The notes beneath the pieces are model-generated. The model was not told the origin of the DNA. It worked only from the letters and a program-made list of their open reading frames with translations, and did not search any database. Shown here piece by piece: positions 23,459-34,901 of a stretch of DNA of 64,000 nucleotides (positions are counted from its first letter, which is position 1; each line of letters starts with the position of its first letter). The stretch covers positions 5,236,832 to 5,300,831 of the forward strand of contig CM119271.1 of assembly GCA_051294375.1 (NCBI GenBank), written 5' to 3'. The DNA is from Paraspadella gotoi. Taxonomy: Eukaryota > Chaetognatha. Both the position numbers and the translations under genes were made by a program.

Positions 23459-24589
23459 TACAGTTGTACACGTTACTGCATAATTTATGTTTCATTTATG
23501 ATTGATTTATTTATTTATATTATTATTTTATTTATTATTTATTTATTTTATTATTTTATTTATTTATTATTTATTTATTTTATTTATTTGTTTCTTCTTT
23601 TCTTCTTTCTTTCTTTCTTTCTCTTTCTTCTTTCTTCTTTTTTTTCTTCTTCTTTCCTTATTTCTCTCTTTCCTCTTCCTCCTCCTACTTCTTCTTCTCT
23701 TTGACTCTTCCTCATTGGAGAATCACAGAAGCAAAAATCCTTCTTTCTCGTCTCTCATTGGATCTCCGAAAAACGAATGATTCAACGAGGGTGCATTTTT
23801 CCCGTAACAATTTTACTTTCTCACGTATCTACTTTATTTACATCGAGCGATAGACGAACGGGACACACCGACCAAAAAAAGATAAGAGATAGATTCAAAA
23901 ACTGTTAGACTAAAAACTACTCATTTATAAAAGACATGACGAAGTAACCATGGGCAAAAAACTATGTGGAGGAAATTCTAATTCATGATATAATCGCGCT
24001 TCGAAACGATCGGAATTCCGTATCGACTTGTGGACGGATTGGCAATGTTGATCGATGTTTATTTCGCTCAAGTTTTCCTCCAGAGTTTACGTCATTTTTT
24101 GATTCTATTCCTTCGCCAAAGATTATAAGAATGCTTCGCATTTAAACGCCCACAAGTTTGCCAAAATTGTCTCGATGTTGCAATCATTGCCGATATATCA
24201 CATTTGCTCCATACGCCCGGCCCGCCCCCCCGACAAATTCCCTTGACTCACGATCGTTTTCGTGGATTGCCGACAGTTTCGATGATTGAAGACTTGTTTA
24301 CGTTATTATTAAATGTAATAGACATAATTAGACCGAGAACTTTAAATTTTCGAAATAAAAAAAATAAAAAGCTTTCTCCACACTTTGATGTTCTTTTGAG
24401 ATTTTTGCGGTGGATTTTTTTTTTCACGATTGCCAAGCTTTCCTAAATGATTTCCATTGCTTTGCCTATGATTTTTCCACGGACTGCCAAACTCATTACT
24501 TATGATTGCCAACGCTTTTACAACGATGCCCAAGTAGTTCTCATGGTTTGTCGAACTGTTTTTTTCCACGGATTTGCCGACGCTTTATT

Positions 24590-24920
24590 AAGCGATGCCG
24601 GACCATTTCTCCGCGATTGCCGACGCATTTACTCCGCGAGCCGACCGCTTTTTCTCTGCGGATTTGCCGACGCATTTCTCCGCCCATTTCCAACGCATTT
24701 TTCTCGATTGCCAACACATTTCTCGCGATGCCGACGCATTTTTTCGCGATATTGCCGACGCATTTCTCCGCGATTTGACGATGCATTTCCACGTTGCCGA
24801 CGCGATTTCTCCGGTGATTGCCGGAACGCATTCTCCGCGATTGCCGATGCATTTCTCCGCGATTGCCGACGCATTTTCGCGTAATTGCCGGACGCATTTC
24901 TCCGCTTATTGTCGACGCTC
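24590..24920 (+). repeat. 22-bp minisatellite core array, copy B
   Basis: Roughly fifteen units of GATTGCCGACGCATTTCTCCGC are seen with frequent one-base indels. The array ends at TTATTGTCGACGCTCGTG, matching 15055-15075 in copy A. In copy A most of this core is hidden by gap 14844-15029. Both strands open spurious long frames because 22 is not a multiple of three. Confidence 0.9.
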
Positions 24921-27056
24921 GTGTTTCCAACAGTATTTCTATTTGCGTCGCGGCCGCCCGAGCGGGAGAGGCGGGTGGTAAGGGACGGCTGGGTTGAGTT
25001 AATAAAAAGGGAGAGGATAGGCGAGAGGCTGAGGGAGAGTAAGGAAGGGACCGCGAAAGCTTGCGTTGACCACTTTTAAATCCGCGCCTTTTCACTGCCT
25101 CATAAATCATTTCAAATGGATCTTGCGGATTCAGGTCTTCACTTTCATACACGCCCTTCGTCTGAGTGGAGGATGGCGGATGGGTGGCGGGTGGAGAGTA
25201 GAGTTGGGATGGGGATGGACAGTTAGGGGAGGGGAGGGGGTCCAGGGGCGCAACAGATGTTGACATGAAATCTTTAATGTAATTTGCATATTTCCAGTCG
25301 CTTAATTTTTCGTTAAGAAACGTGCGAACAAGGCTTGAACAAGTAAATCTAATTTATTCTTTTTTCCATAAATTGATAAAGTTAAATTATTATATTTAAT
25401 AATAAATGACTCCTTAACAAGAATGATGTTTAATATCTCATTAGAAAACTGGCGGCTGAAATTAATTTAACTTTGTGTTGTATAGATGCTCCCTCTCCCC
25501 ATTACATTAAAAAGATTACTCTATATAAAGAAATTTTTTTATAAAATTTAAAAATTTTTCTAAATATATTGTGAAAATTTATTCAATTTTTACATTTTGA
25601 TTTTTAAAATTGTAATATAAATAAAGCTAATTAGTTTAAAACAAGTTTAATCTTGCAATTTTTTATAGGTATTAGCGGTAACGTGTAAAGTCTAAAAAAA
25701 AGCCAAAAAATGAGAGTAGAAGGAAGAAAAATAACAGAAAGATCGGCAAGGATCGACCAAAAAGTACGTACAATTTGACAAGTTAGTATAACGGTAACAC
25801 ACGACAAAGCTGACCCACAGACCAGACGACCGATCGGAACAAGTAAGCAACGAGTGAGATTCGAGGTTGTCAAGCGCGAGTGTCGAGGCGAATGATTGGC
25901 GAAATTGACGAGCCATGGGGGAAAGGGGGGGGGCGTTAATGGTGTGATTAATAAAGAAAATAGTGGGGTGAGGGGGCTTAAGGATTAAGGAATAAGGGTA
26001 AGTGAGTCCGGGGTGAGGTCGTAAAGAGAAAGGACGTGGGAAAGTTGGGGCGAAAGAGGCTGGTTAAAGAAGTAGGTTAAGATATTATTAAACCGTGAAT
26101 GAGACTTGAGGGGGAGCGTTGAGCTGGAGTGTAACGGATGTAACGAACGGCGTTGAGCGTCAAACATTGTTAAGAGATTTTTAATCCGGGGTTACGTCGA
26201 AAAAATAAAAACGAGTCTCGGTTTGGTAATTTATGACTTTCCTTGAAAAAAGTGATAAAGCGAACCTGTGGGAAAAAATCTGTTCGCTGAATTGGTCCAA
26301 CGGGGAAACGAAAGTGGGAAAAGTTAGGAACACGAGGTCTCTACTGAGAACAGAAGACAGACCGACCGAAAAGGGAAATGGAATCGAAGTTTCGCGATTT
26401 CCGTTAGAATCGAGGGGGGGGGGTTGGGGAAGGGTGGATCACGTGATCGGGTTGAAGAGCAATTGTTGAGTCGCTGGAAAGTGAGATGGGATGTTGAAAA
26501 ATATGTAAGGAGATTTTGTGAGAGAGAGAGAGAGAGAGAGAGATGAGAGAGAGGAGAGAGAGACGAAGTTCGGAGACGAAATTCGAGGCGGGAATTTGTA
26601 GTGTTAGAATCAGACAATTTACAGATGTGAAGGAAAGAGAAAAGATTGAGATAAACCTTTTGCGTGTCGAATTCTTGAACATTTTACTTTAATATTTTTT
26701 GACACTGGCTCCCGTTAAGCAGTGGTAATTTCCGGTTAATAAGTGATTAAGCAATTCAAACTATGCATTATCAACAAGCAAAGCTTGACAATTTTGAAAA
26801 GCTCTCTCCCAGACCGAGATTCAGCTAATGAAGAAAAACTTTCTATATATTTATTGTTTATTTATGATCACTTATTATGTTTGAAGAAAATACAATCATT
26901 CATATTTTTTTTTTATTCTCAACCCTTATACTAGACGATCGACAGCTCCATCCGAGTTTTCCCCCGTAAGAGATGATGTTTAACTTAAAAATAAAATCGA
27001 AAAGATAAAAAAAAAATGTGTTTTTGGGGGCACTCTATAATCTTCAGCAAATAATG

Positions 27057-27360
27057 GGCGGGAAACGCCCTCCCCAAATTTGTATAAACAGCACACCTGT
27101 ATATTCCTCCTTGATCAAATGGCGCGGCGGAGGAGGTTTTGGGGAGGCCCCGGGCAGACCCCCCACCCTTCACCCCGCTCCCCCACCGACCCCCAACTCC
27201 CAAACCGTACGACCCTAATTTACAAATTTAAAAAGGGCGAAAGGAGTTGTAAGGGGTACCCGCGAGGGGCAACCAAGGTGGGGCCATCAGGCAAGGTGGG
27301 CGGGGGTCACTACACAAATAACTGGGCTCAGCGAAAGCGGAGGCACCAAAGGCCCAGAAT
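27057..27360. other. Unique GC-rich segment at the B/C junction
   Basis: These ~300 bases match neither copy A nor any other part of the window that I can find. They are far richer in G and C than the surroundings (for example GGCCCCGGGCAGACCCCCC and GTGGGCGGGGGTCACTAC). They lie exactly where direct copy B ends and inverted copy C begins. A Pro/Gly/Arg-rich frame runs through but has no recognisable domain. Confidence 0.7.
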
Positions 27361-28842
27361 TAGAGAGAGAAGAGAAGTAGAGAGAGAAGAGAGAGAGAGA
27401 GGAGAGAAGAGAGGAGAGACGAAGACAGATGACGAGAGATGAGAGGACAGAGTATTGGTTTGAGTGTGTAGGCAAATCCTATCTCTCTGTCTCGAGCGGG
27501 TCATCTTTTTTTTTTGCCAGATCGCGCCCGCAAGCGATGCAATTGTTTGGAAGCGGAGACGAGAGAAGAGAGAGGAAGAGAGAGAGAGGAGAGAAGAAGA
27601 GAGAGAGGAGAAGAGAGAGAGAGGGGAGAAGAGAGATGAGGAGAGAAGAAGACCGATGAGACGAGAGAGACGAGAAGAGACGAGAGGGCAGAGGGGAGGG
27701 AAGGAGAGCGGAGGGAGAGGAAGTGAGGAGAAGGAGGAGGAGAGAGGAGATGGAGGAGGATGGGGGAGGGGAGAAGTGAAAGAGAGGAGGGAGAAGAGAC
27801 GAGAGAGAAGAGATAGAGAGAATATATTTCGACACCAAGTCCACAGGCGGACGGTGAGGTGAAATGAAAAAACAAACGTTCAATTCTATTTTTTTCTTTT
27901 TCGGGCCACTCGGGGGCACTCCCCCGCATTAATCCTGAGTGAACTGTTTTTATATTAATTCAGTCGATGAAAATTAACTTTAAGAAAAATTATTAGTTTA
28001 ATTTGGGTATGAATTATACTAATACTATTGAAAGTTATTGACACTAAGATGGAAGCATTACAATTACCCAATTTTACCGGAACGGTCGATGAATAGTTAC
28101 GGGAATGCTGCCCTTATAAAAAGTCCCCCTCCCCTTCGATTATTATTTAATCCTGTATAACCCGAAGACGTCTCTGCCGACAATTGAAGACAAGACGGCG
28201 TTCTGGAGTGGTGAAGAGCGCGTAGGGTTGAATTCGAGACATCCCGGATGTAACCCGATATTAAATCGAAGACATTCAGGTCGAAAGACGGGAAAGTTGC
28301 ATATAAAATTATAAAAGATCCGTTCTGCCTTCGTTTACTCCATTCCTTAAAGAAGTCACTCAGACAGGAAACCTGAATCATTTTTATATGAGAGTATAGT
28401 TTGGAGAGAAAAGAAGACTTTTCCCGAGAATGTAGGATTGAACCGGTACGAAAACAAACTTGTGGCTAAAGGATACCGGCCACAATAAGTTTCCACGGAA
28501 TGCATCATTCAATTTACGAAATTCAAACATAGCGAAAAAAAATACACGAACCTCCGATACAAAAAAGTTTTGGGGCCCCCAAAAATTCTTTTTTTTTTGT
28601 GACGAGGGCGAATCTTCGTAAAAAGTCGATTATGTTAGAATTTTTTATCGAGACTTGTAAACAACGACCCGCGACTCGCCGACGGAAGAAATTTCTAAAC
28701 GGTTATACAATATACAAAACCATATAAATATACATAGAGTTCTATTTATTTTAAAAGTTTTATCGAGAGCAAAGGAAGAATTTTCCAAGCACATCACGTG
28801 CAAGACACGAGTTGCTGTTGTAACCCCTTCTTTCTTTTTTTA

Positions 28843-29144
28843 GTCGGATCTGCTTATCAGCAGATCCCGCTGGTGTATAATTCACTTGTCGGTCCGTCGG
28901 GTCGCCCCCTCAATTGTGGGCCAATTGGCATTCACTTTCATATCAATGAGAGAATACTCGTTATGAATAATATGCAAAAAAAAAAAAACGAGTTGTCCGT
29001 CCCGTCGTCCTTTGTCTGTTCGTCCGTCCGTCCGTCAATCATCCGGTGTAATAATAAAATTAATTATTAATTATAAATATTATATTAATTATTAATTATT
29101 TAATTTAATTACCGATAATATAAAAATGGTGGGCAGATTCCGAC
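28843..29144 (-). mobile_element. GTCGGATCTGC-family element, inverted, in copy C
   Basis: It begins GTCGGATCTGCTTATCAGCAGATCCCGC (hairpin end) and finishes at GGGCAGATTCCGAC, with TTAATTATTAATTAT and CGTCCGTCCGTC stretches inside. It corresponds to 8274-8468 but, like copy B, has the extra TAAT-rich stretch. Confidence 0.65.
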
Positions 29145-29929
29145 TGTTTGCTCAATTGTTCGTTGAAGTCCTTTTAGAATAACCTACTTATGACCAGTTT
29201 TTTAAATACGCCCGGGATAGCGCTTTAAAAAATGCTTTACCATGCAATAAACGAAATTTTTTCTATGACGGATTAATATTAAATAAACAAAAAATTTATC
29301 CCCGCGCTCTCTACATGAAACAGATAGTAAAAAACAATACTTCTTCGATGGTCTTAGACAAAAAAATCATGAAGGGTGACTATGCATTTTCCCTTAAAAG
29401 CAGGTTCCATTTGATGTTTATTCAACAATAAAGATCAAGAATTACTTTTCTTTTTTTCCAGTAAGAAAAAACAATAAGCTCTCCGAAACCGTCCTATGAA
29501 GTATTGATTTGCCTTTTTACTTAAGACCAGCAGGTTTTTGGAAAAGGGGAAAGAAAGACGGGTTGACCAGTTTCCATTAATACTATTATTTGGCATATAA
29601 ACAATAAAAATTTCGTCGCGCTCTCTACCTCATGGCTTCCCATGACGCCCAGATTCGAAATCTGACCCTATTAAATATATTGTATGGGCCTTGACTATGC
29701 AGTTATGAATAGAAGTTGAATATAAAGGAATCTTGATTCGGAACATCATTCGAACCGTATGCGCTATTTAATTGGATTTCTCTCGTTCATTCATCGTTAT
29801 AGGTCTTTACGGGAATTAGAGCCTGCACCGGACAATTTTTTTTTTTCCTTTTTTTTTTCCTTTTTTCTATTTTTATCTTTTTCCTTTTCTTTTTCTTTTT
29901 TTTTTCGTTCGCGACGAAAAGATGATTTC

Positions 29930-30600
29930 TGCTGTTAGGTCGGTCCATCGTCTGTGGCGGATGCGAATTCGTTGACGCCACCCATGGTCAAGTTTCGACT
30001 GGAAAAAGTAATATTAAATTTTAAATCCGCTCACCGGACTTTTGTTTGATTTCTTTTGTCTCGAATCAGGGTCCGACGACAGAGGTCAAAGTGGAAACAT
30101 GTCGGAGAAAAGTTCCTTCATGTACCGAGGAGCCAGGAAGCTGCCCCGACTCTTGCTGAGGGGGCCCAAGCGGAGCTATTTGATCCGGTTTGTACTTTAT
30201 CATATGTTTGCCCCTTCCAATTCACCCTGTGTTGCGCGGATACAAATGCCGTCAAATCGGAAAGTCGTTTGCTGAATGCTTTACCGACATGGAAATGCAC
30301 CTTCATTCTGGAACAACGAAACCAAAGATCAGTCAAAAGGAAAAACGAACCCAGAGAGTGGTTCCGAGATGTTGTCGAGCACAGAGCAGCTGCCGACGTC
30401 GCTTGCAAAAGCCGGAAGTGTCGTTAGCCCAGAGTTGCTGGCTTAAAAGAAGAAGTTTGTGCCTTTTCCTTTAAACCCTGTTTTTGCTCGGGATACAAAT
30501 GCTCAAAGATCCTTCGTCGTACGCCGGAATGTGTTATTCGATGGTCAATTGTCAAATAAGAAAAGTGGAAAATTGAGAAATCGGGAACACGGAATGCTGA
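29930..30600 (+). pseudogene. Broken inverted copy of the cysteine-rich secreted-protein gene
   Basis: This is the counterpart of 7516-6874. The signal-peptide exon (about 29925-30010) and the cysteine-domain exon (about 30060-30570) are both recognisable, as is the intron between them. Multiple one-base insertions and deletions shift the frame in the signal region and in both cysteine domains, so no continuous product can be read. Fragments such as the CGGATACAAATGC core persist. The indel pattern equals that of the surrounding non-coding copy, which favours read error over genuine decay; a real pseudogene cannot be excluded. Confidence 0.7.
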
Positions 30601-30977
30601 TGGGGGAAATGATAAAAATATTTTTTCGATCAATTTTATTTGCAAATAATTTACAGTAGATCAGTCGTTACCAGACAACATTTACTATTTAGGCATTTGG
30701 AATTTAAAAAACAAAATGCATAAACGTATACGAAAAAAAAAGTGCCCTTATTTTCACTCCAAAATTAATTTTCAAATTGAAAAAAAACTAAAATATATAA
30801 ATGGCAGAATTTTTTTTATTGGCGGATTTCAAATTTCATCTGTCTACTTGTACCATAATGATCAGAACCATTTTGAATTACAACTCTATTTGATATTGAT
30901 AATTCAAGAATATATTTTATCATTGAAAGTCAAGTCTACCTTTACTCTTCACCGTAATTACTACTTTATTTAATTTA

Positions 30978-31465
30978 GTCGGATCTGTTTATAAGCAGAT
31001 CCCGACTCTATAATTCACTTTGTCGGTTTCCTCCGTCAGTTCCGCCCCCCCTCAATCATCTTTCGGGCTTAACATTATTCATGTCAGAATTAAATTTAAT
31101 GATAAATTATTGAAAAAAAAAAGAGTCCGTCATCTGGTCTGTCTGTCTGTCTGTGTTGTCTGTCTGTCCAATCTGTCAATCAATCAATTTGATAATTTAT
31201 AAAATTAATTGATTATTTAATCAAGTTATCTTTCAATCTTTTATGTCAACTTTTAAGTTCGTAGAATCCCCACATTCCGTTGTCTGTTGCTTTTCGTTCG
31301 TTGGGTCAGTGACAACATACCCATAAAAACAAAACATTTCGGAAAGCAAATTAATATATATAATAATTTAATTCAATTATTGTTTTAGTTTATATAGTTT
31401 TATTACATTAAATTAATTAATTACGCTCAAAAATGAATACGAATTAATGAGGAGAAGATTCCGAC
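30978..31465 (-). mobile_element. GTCGGATCTG-family element, inverted counterpart of 6051-6481
   Basis: It begins GTCGGATCTGTTTATAAGCAGATCCCGAC and ends AGATTCCGACATTGTTGC, with GTCTGTCTGTCTGTG in the middle and an ATTAATTAATTA stretch near the end. It is the copy C version of element copy 1. Confidence 0.65.
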
Positions 31466-32307
31466 ATTGTTGCTCTCAAATTGTTTTAATGGTATCGATT
31501 ATTTTTGTTTCAAATATCTTGTTTGGAAAACCGTGAGCCATTTAAATGGCACTCTAATTATTTTGTTTTTGTCTCTCTCTCTCTATCTCTCTCTCCTCTC
31601 TCTTTCTCTCTCTGTCTGTCCTCTCATTCCCTCAGGCTAAAATGTTTGGTCTCGTTTCGGGTTGCTGGCTTCTGACCCATGCCTCTTAGGATTAAGAGAT
31701 AATCATCCACCCTTTGTTAGAAGAGGGGGAAAGAGTCAGGAACGATGCTTCCGAATCTGGAAGTGAAATTTGGGGAGAAGACTGAGACCTATTTGCAGAG
31801 TATTATTTTAGCTGCAAACATTCATTAACGCTTTTATTACTTTAAAACGGAACCAAACGCAGGTAAAGCTAAAAAAAAAAATCAATCATGACTGTATCTT
31901 GCTTAAGTTTATTATCTTGAAAGAACCATAGCCAGTTCAAAGTCCAGGAGAAAAAACAAAGCTATTTATAATAAGTATAGAATCATTGATAGTACTAATT
32001 TTTTATAAATATTAAGTGAAATTTTTTTGTATATACAATGTCAGATTGCCAAGAAGAACCAAAAAAAGGTGTTTATTTTCTGAAAGCGCCTAATTGCGTC
32101 TTACCTAATATCCTTTTGAACTTATCTCAAACTTAAATATTTATTTTTTGAATTTTTTTTTTTTGAAGGCTCAACTCATTTCTTTTTTCCCCTTAAACCC
32201 TCACCCAATATTATAATCATTTTTGAACAACTGGGGTGTTAAAAAAATGAGGTTATTGCTCTCTTAGAGATGCAAAAGGCCCCGTTTCGGGGTCCGCCGT
32301 CGGGCGG

Positions 32308-32557
32308 GAGTATTGATTTTTTTTTTAGAATATTGGATAACAGGAATAAAACGGATCGTTTTTTAAAAACCCTAAAAAAAAAAAAAAACTTAAACCAAAT
32401 ATTTTAAACCTGCGAAAAAGGAAGAAAAAGATTTAAAAAATAAAAAAAAAAAAACTAAATTTGAGTGGTTATAGAAAAAAAAAAAAAGCAAAAAATTTTT
32501 ATTTGTTCTTTTTATTTGTTTCATTTTTGCGGATTTTGGATAAAAAAAAAAAGGGCG
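32308..32557 (+). repeat. Short repeat R, right copy
   Basis: It matches 17007-17346 without that copy's gap. The A-rich middle reads through here (about 32370-32455), so this copy shows what gap 17082-17238 probably contains. After GGGCG at 32557 the sequence leaves the duplication and continues as unique sequence. Confidence 0.75.
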
Positions 32558-34721
32558 AGAGGCTTAAATCAATTTTGAATTTAAAATAAAAAAAAAAAAG
32601 ATATATAAAAATGCAGAGAGCGAGAGAGAAAAACAATTAATTCTGAGGAATGACGAAGGTAATTTTCAATTCGCGGCGGAGTTGGGGGAGAGAGAGAGAG
32701 AGAGAGAGATGACTGAGGAGAGGAGGAGAGACAGGTTTGGGGGAGGAGAGAGAGAGAGAGAGTAGGAGAGAGACAATAACGGACAAAGAAACCCGAGTTT
32801 AAAAAAAAAAAAGAGAAACGACATGAGANNNNNNNNNNNNNNNNNNNNNNNNNGAAACGAGAGAAAAAACATCACGATGATAAAATTACAATTTTTTTTG
32901 TTTTGTTTCGTTGATAAAATCCTTATTTTAAGGTTTTGTTTTGTTTTGTTTGTTTTTTTAGAAAGAGCGTGGAGATGACCGGAAAACGGAGAGACGAAAG
33001 GTTTTTTTTTTTTAGGCGAAGCCGAAGTTGAGATTCTGATCCCCGGACGGTGGGAATTACATCCGGGGACTAGGATGAGATCTTGGGTCCCGGATGAGAT
33101 TCATCTCGTGTCGGAAATGACCTCCGACTCATCCACATTCGTGAACGACGGAGACCGACTATTTTTCGAATTGTTTCCCTTTTTTAAAATACTTCGTCGT
33201 CGTCGTCGTCCTCGTCGTCGTCGTTGTCCTCTAAACCATGAACAGCTTGGCTCATGTGGTGAGATGACCCACTTCGCGAGGCGACGATTCCTTCGAGGGT
33301 AAATTTCCGAGATCCAAATCTTGCAAAATCCTGGAAATAAAAAAAAAAAAAAAATAAATAAATAAAAGGGGAAAAAAAAAATTTTCTCTTATCGTCGCGA
33401 AGGTCGGTTTATCGTCATCATCATCATCATCATCATCATCGTCATCATTGTCTTCATCCTTGTCTTCTCTTTAGCTTTGTCATCGAGTTTTACATGTGTC
33501 ATCGTCGCAGTCGTCGCAAGGCTGGTTTTTGTCATCTTAATTCGTCGTCGCCGTCATTATCGTCGTCATCGTCGTCATCCACTCAACGTTTTATTCTCGC
33601 CGTCGTTGTCATCTTTGTCTTCATCTTTGTCATCCTCTTTGCCCTCCACCATCCGGTAGTCGTCGTCGTCGTCGGCATCGTAGTATCGCCAGTCCGTACG
33701 TCCCTCCGTCAGTGAGTCTCCCCCGCGTTATGTCCTTGTCTCCCGTCCTTCCGTTCCTGTTATGGTCTTACAAAAGAATTCGAAATCAGCTTCTTACACG
33801 GTAAACACGCCATCCCAGCTCACGCCTCTCTCATCATTATTTTTATGTCGGGCAATAAAAGTTAAACAGGCCGTTATGCGCCCCCCCCTTTTCTCCCCCC
33901 CCCTCTTGAGCCCCCGAGGTGGCGTGCGCCCTGGGGGGGGGGAGAGAGAGAGAGAGAGGTGAAGGGAGGAGAGAGCGAGACAGAGAGAAAGAGAGGAAAG
34001 GAAAAAAGAGGTTGACGGGAGAATAAAGGTAAGTGCAGATGTGAAAGAAATAAAAAAAGAAAAGAAAACGAAAGAAAGAGAGAGAAAGAGGAAAAGAAAG
34101 AGAATACGTGTCTACTTGAGACTTTGTCGTCAGCAATCTCAGGGCGTCTGGACCCGGGCGCACATCAGTCTCTTCTGCGCCATTATATACCCAATGTCCA
34201 TCTGGTCTTCAATGCGCAGAATTTAGCCTAAGTCAGGTTAGTTAATTCAAAGACGCCACTTCTCCGAACTTAGTTCAAAACATTTTATATAACTAAAACT
34301 TGACATAATTTTTTTTGTCAGAGATATATTAATCTAATTTTGTGCATAAGATTTTTAGTATTCATTTATTTTTGAACTCTCTAGTGTAATCAATAGAAAA
34401 CTACACTAACTTAATAACGATCGTTCTATTTTATGTGTATTATTATAGTATCAATGTACTTTCAACAATATTTTATATTCATTTTATATATCTTAGTTAG
34501 CCGATAAAAATAATAAAATTGAATTTGAAGTATAAAAGTTAAAGCTTCTTGAAAATAATCACTCAATTGAAAACAAACAAGAAAAAAACAAGGAAATCCC
34601 AAAGCTGAATCCAATACAACACTATAATCTTAAATTAGAAAAAGCATTTTCAAATAACAAAATTGTTAACATTTGTTAAAAAGAATCTTTTTATTAATTT
34701 GAGAAGTTAAAAAGTAACTAG
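32558..34721. other. Microsatellite-rich spacer
   Basis: No supported exon. The stretch holds GA tracts (about 32688-32770), a 25-base N gap at 32829-32853, CGTCGT (33197-33230), CATCATCAT and CGTCGT stretches (33415-33720), a C-rich run (about 33880-33905) and GA tracts (33942-33960). The GC-balanced sequence at 33000-33300 has frames but no splice-supported exon that I trust. Confidence 0.5.
33415..33720. repeat. CAT/CGT trinucleotide tracts
   Basis: (CAT)n at about 33416-33440 passes into mixed CGTCGT, CATCGT and CTTTGTCAT words up to 33690. It is the same repeat class as the tracts near 13040 and 45480. Confidence 0.85.
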
Positions 34722-34901
34722 GAATTAAAAAAATATGAAGTCGATACCACTTATAGAGCTGACATAGGCTGCATTTTGCATACTGAAGACGCTGTCGGAT
34801 CAGGGAGCACGGACAAAATATCTCGCCTCAACGCGCAATTGGCAGAGCCGGCGAAAAAAACCAAACGAATCAGAGAGCTTAACGAAAAGCGCACAGACTA
34901 A
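34722..34901 (+). CDS. Coding-like terminal exon, product unrecognised
   Basis: An open frame without its own ATG runs from after a TAG at 34719 to a TAA at 34899-34901. The stretch from about 34734 has balanced, non-repetitive codon content unlike the surrounding AT-rich spacer. It reads as a polar, probably helical C terminus (ISRLNAQLAEPAKK followed by KRIRELNEKR). Possible acceptor AGs lie at 34756 and 34758, although the pyrimidine tract is poor. A polyadenylation signal AATAAA follows at 35203-35208, about 300 bases downstream. It may be the last exon of an unseen plus-strand gene or a relic of one; no upstream exon was found. Confidence 0.3.
   Translation, partial: ELKKYEVDTTYRADIGCILHTEDAVGSGSTDKISRLNAQLAEPAKKTKRIRELNEKRTD

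Larger units (their letters stand above)
22742..23923 (+). mobile_element. ~1.18-kb insertion present in copy B, absent in copy A
   Basis: Copy A reads CATTTGAAG-TTTTATTTATAAAAGACATTGACG across about 13757, whereas B is interrupted after AAGGTTTTATT and resumes at CATTTATAAAAGACATGACG. The inserted DNA contains a GAGCAAC-type element (22757-22870), a TA-flanked MITE (22927-23458), and then T-rich (TTTA)n and (TTTC)n tracts (about 23498-23700). It suggests one or nested insertions in one haplotype. Confidence 0.65.
17342..27056 (+). repeat. Copy B: direct duplicate of 7777-16982, indel-rich
   Basis: It is colinear with copy A over its whole length but peppered with one-base insertions and deletions at homopolymers and ordinary sites, the profile of raw long-read sequence. 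It reads through gaps of copy A, for example 16284-16466 (here about 26412-26520) and 15729-15898. It differs structurally by having one unit of the 177-bp repeat, one copy of the 14095/14443 duplication, and a ~1.18-kb insertion at 22742-23923. No gene is supported. Confidence 0.85.
27361..32305 (-). repeat. Copy C: inverted duplicate of ~5270-10480
   Basis: The minus strand of this block matches the plus strand of 5270-10480. Landmarks in reverse order are: GA tracts with CGCGCCCGCAAGCGATGC (27520); the block near 27830-27930; one unit of the 177-bp repeat (28400-28610); an element at 28843-29144; the secreted-protein gene (29930-30600); an element at 30978-31465; a GTCTCTCTCT tract (31570); and AGGCCCCGTTTCGGGG (32278). 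It carries many indels and substitutions relative to copy A, including gene-breaking ones. Confidence 0.85.

Noticed and set aside
34130-34236. Possible plus-strand exon ending AGTCAG/GTTAGT, with a CPSGLQC word
   Set aside because: The acceptor side has no pyrimidine tract, the frame is short, and two other frames are equally plausible; not enough to call.
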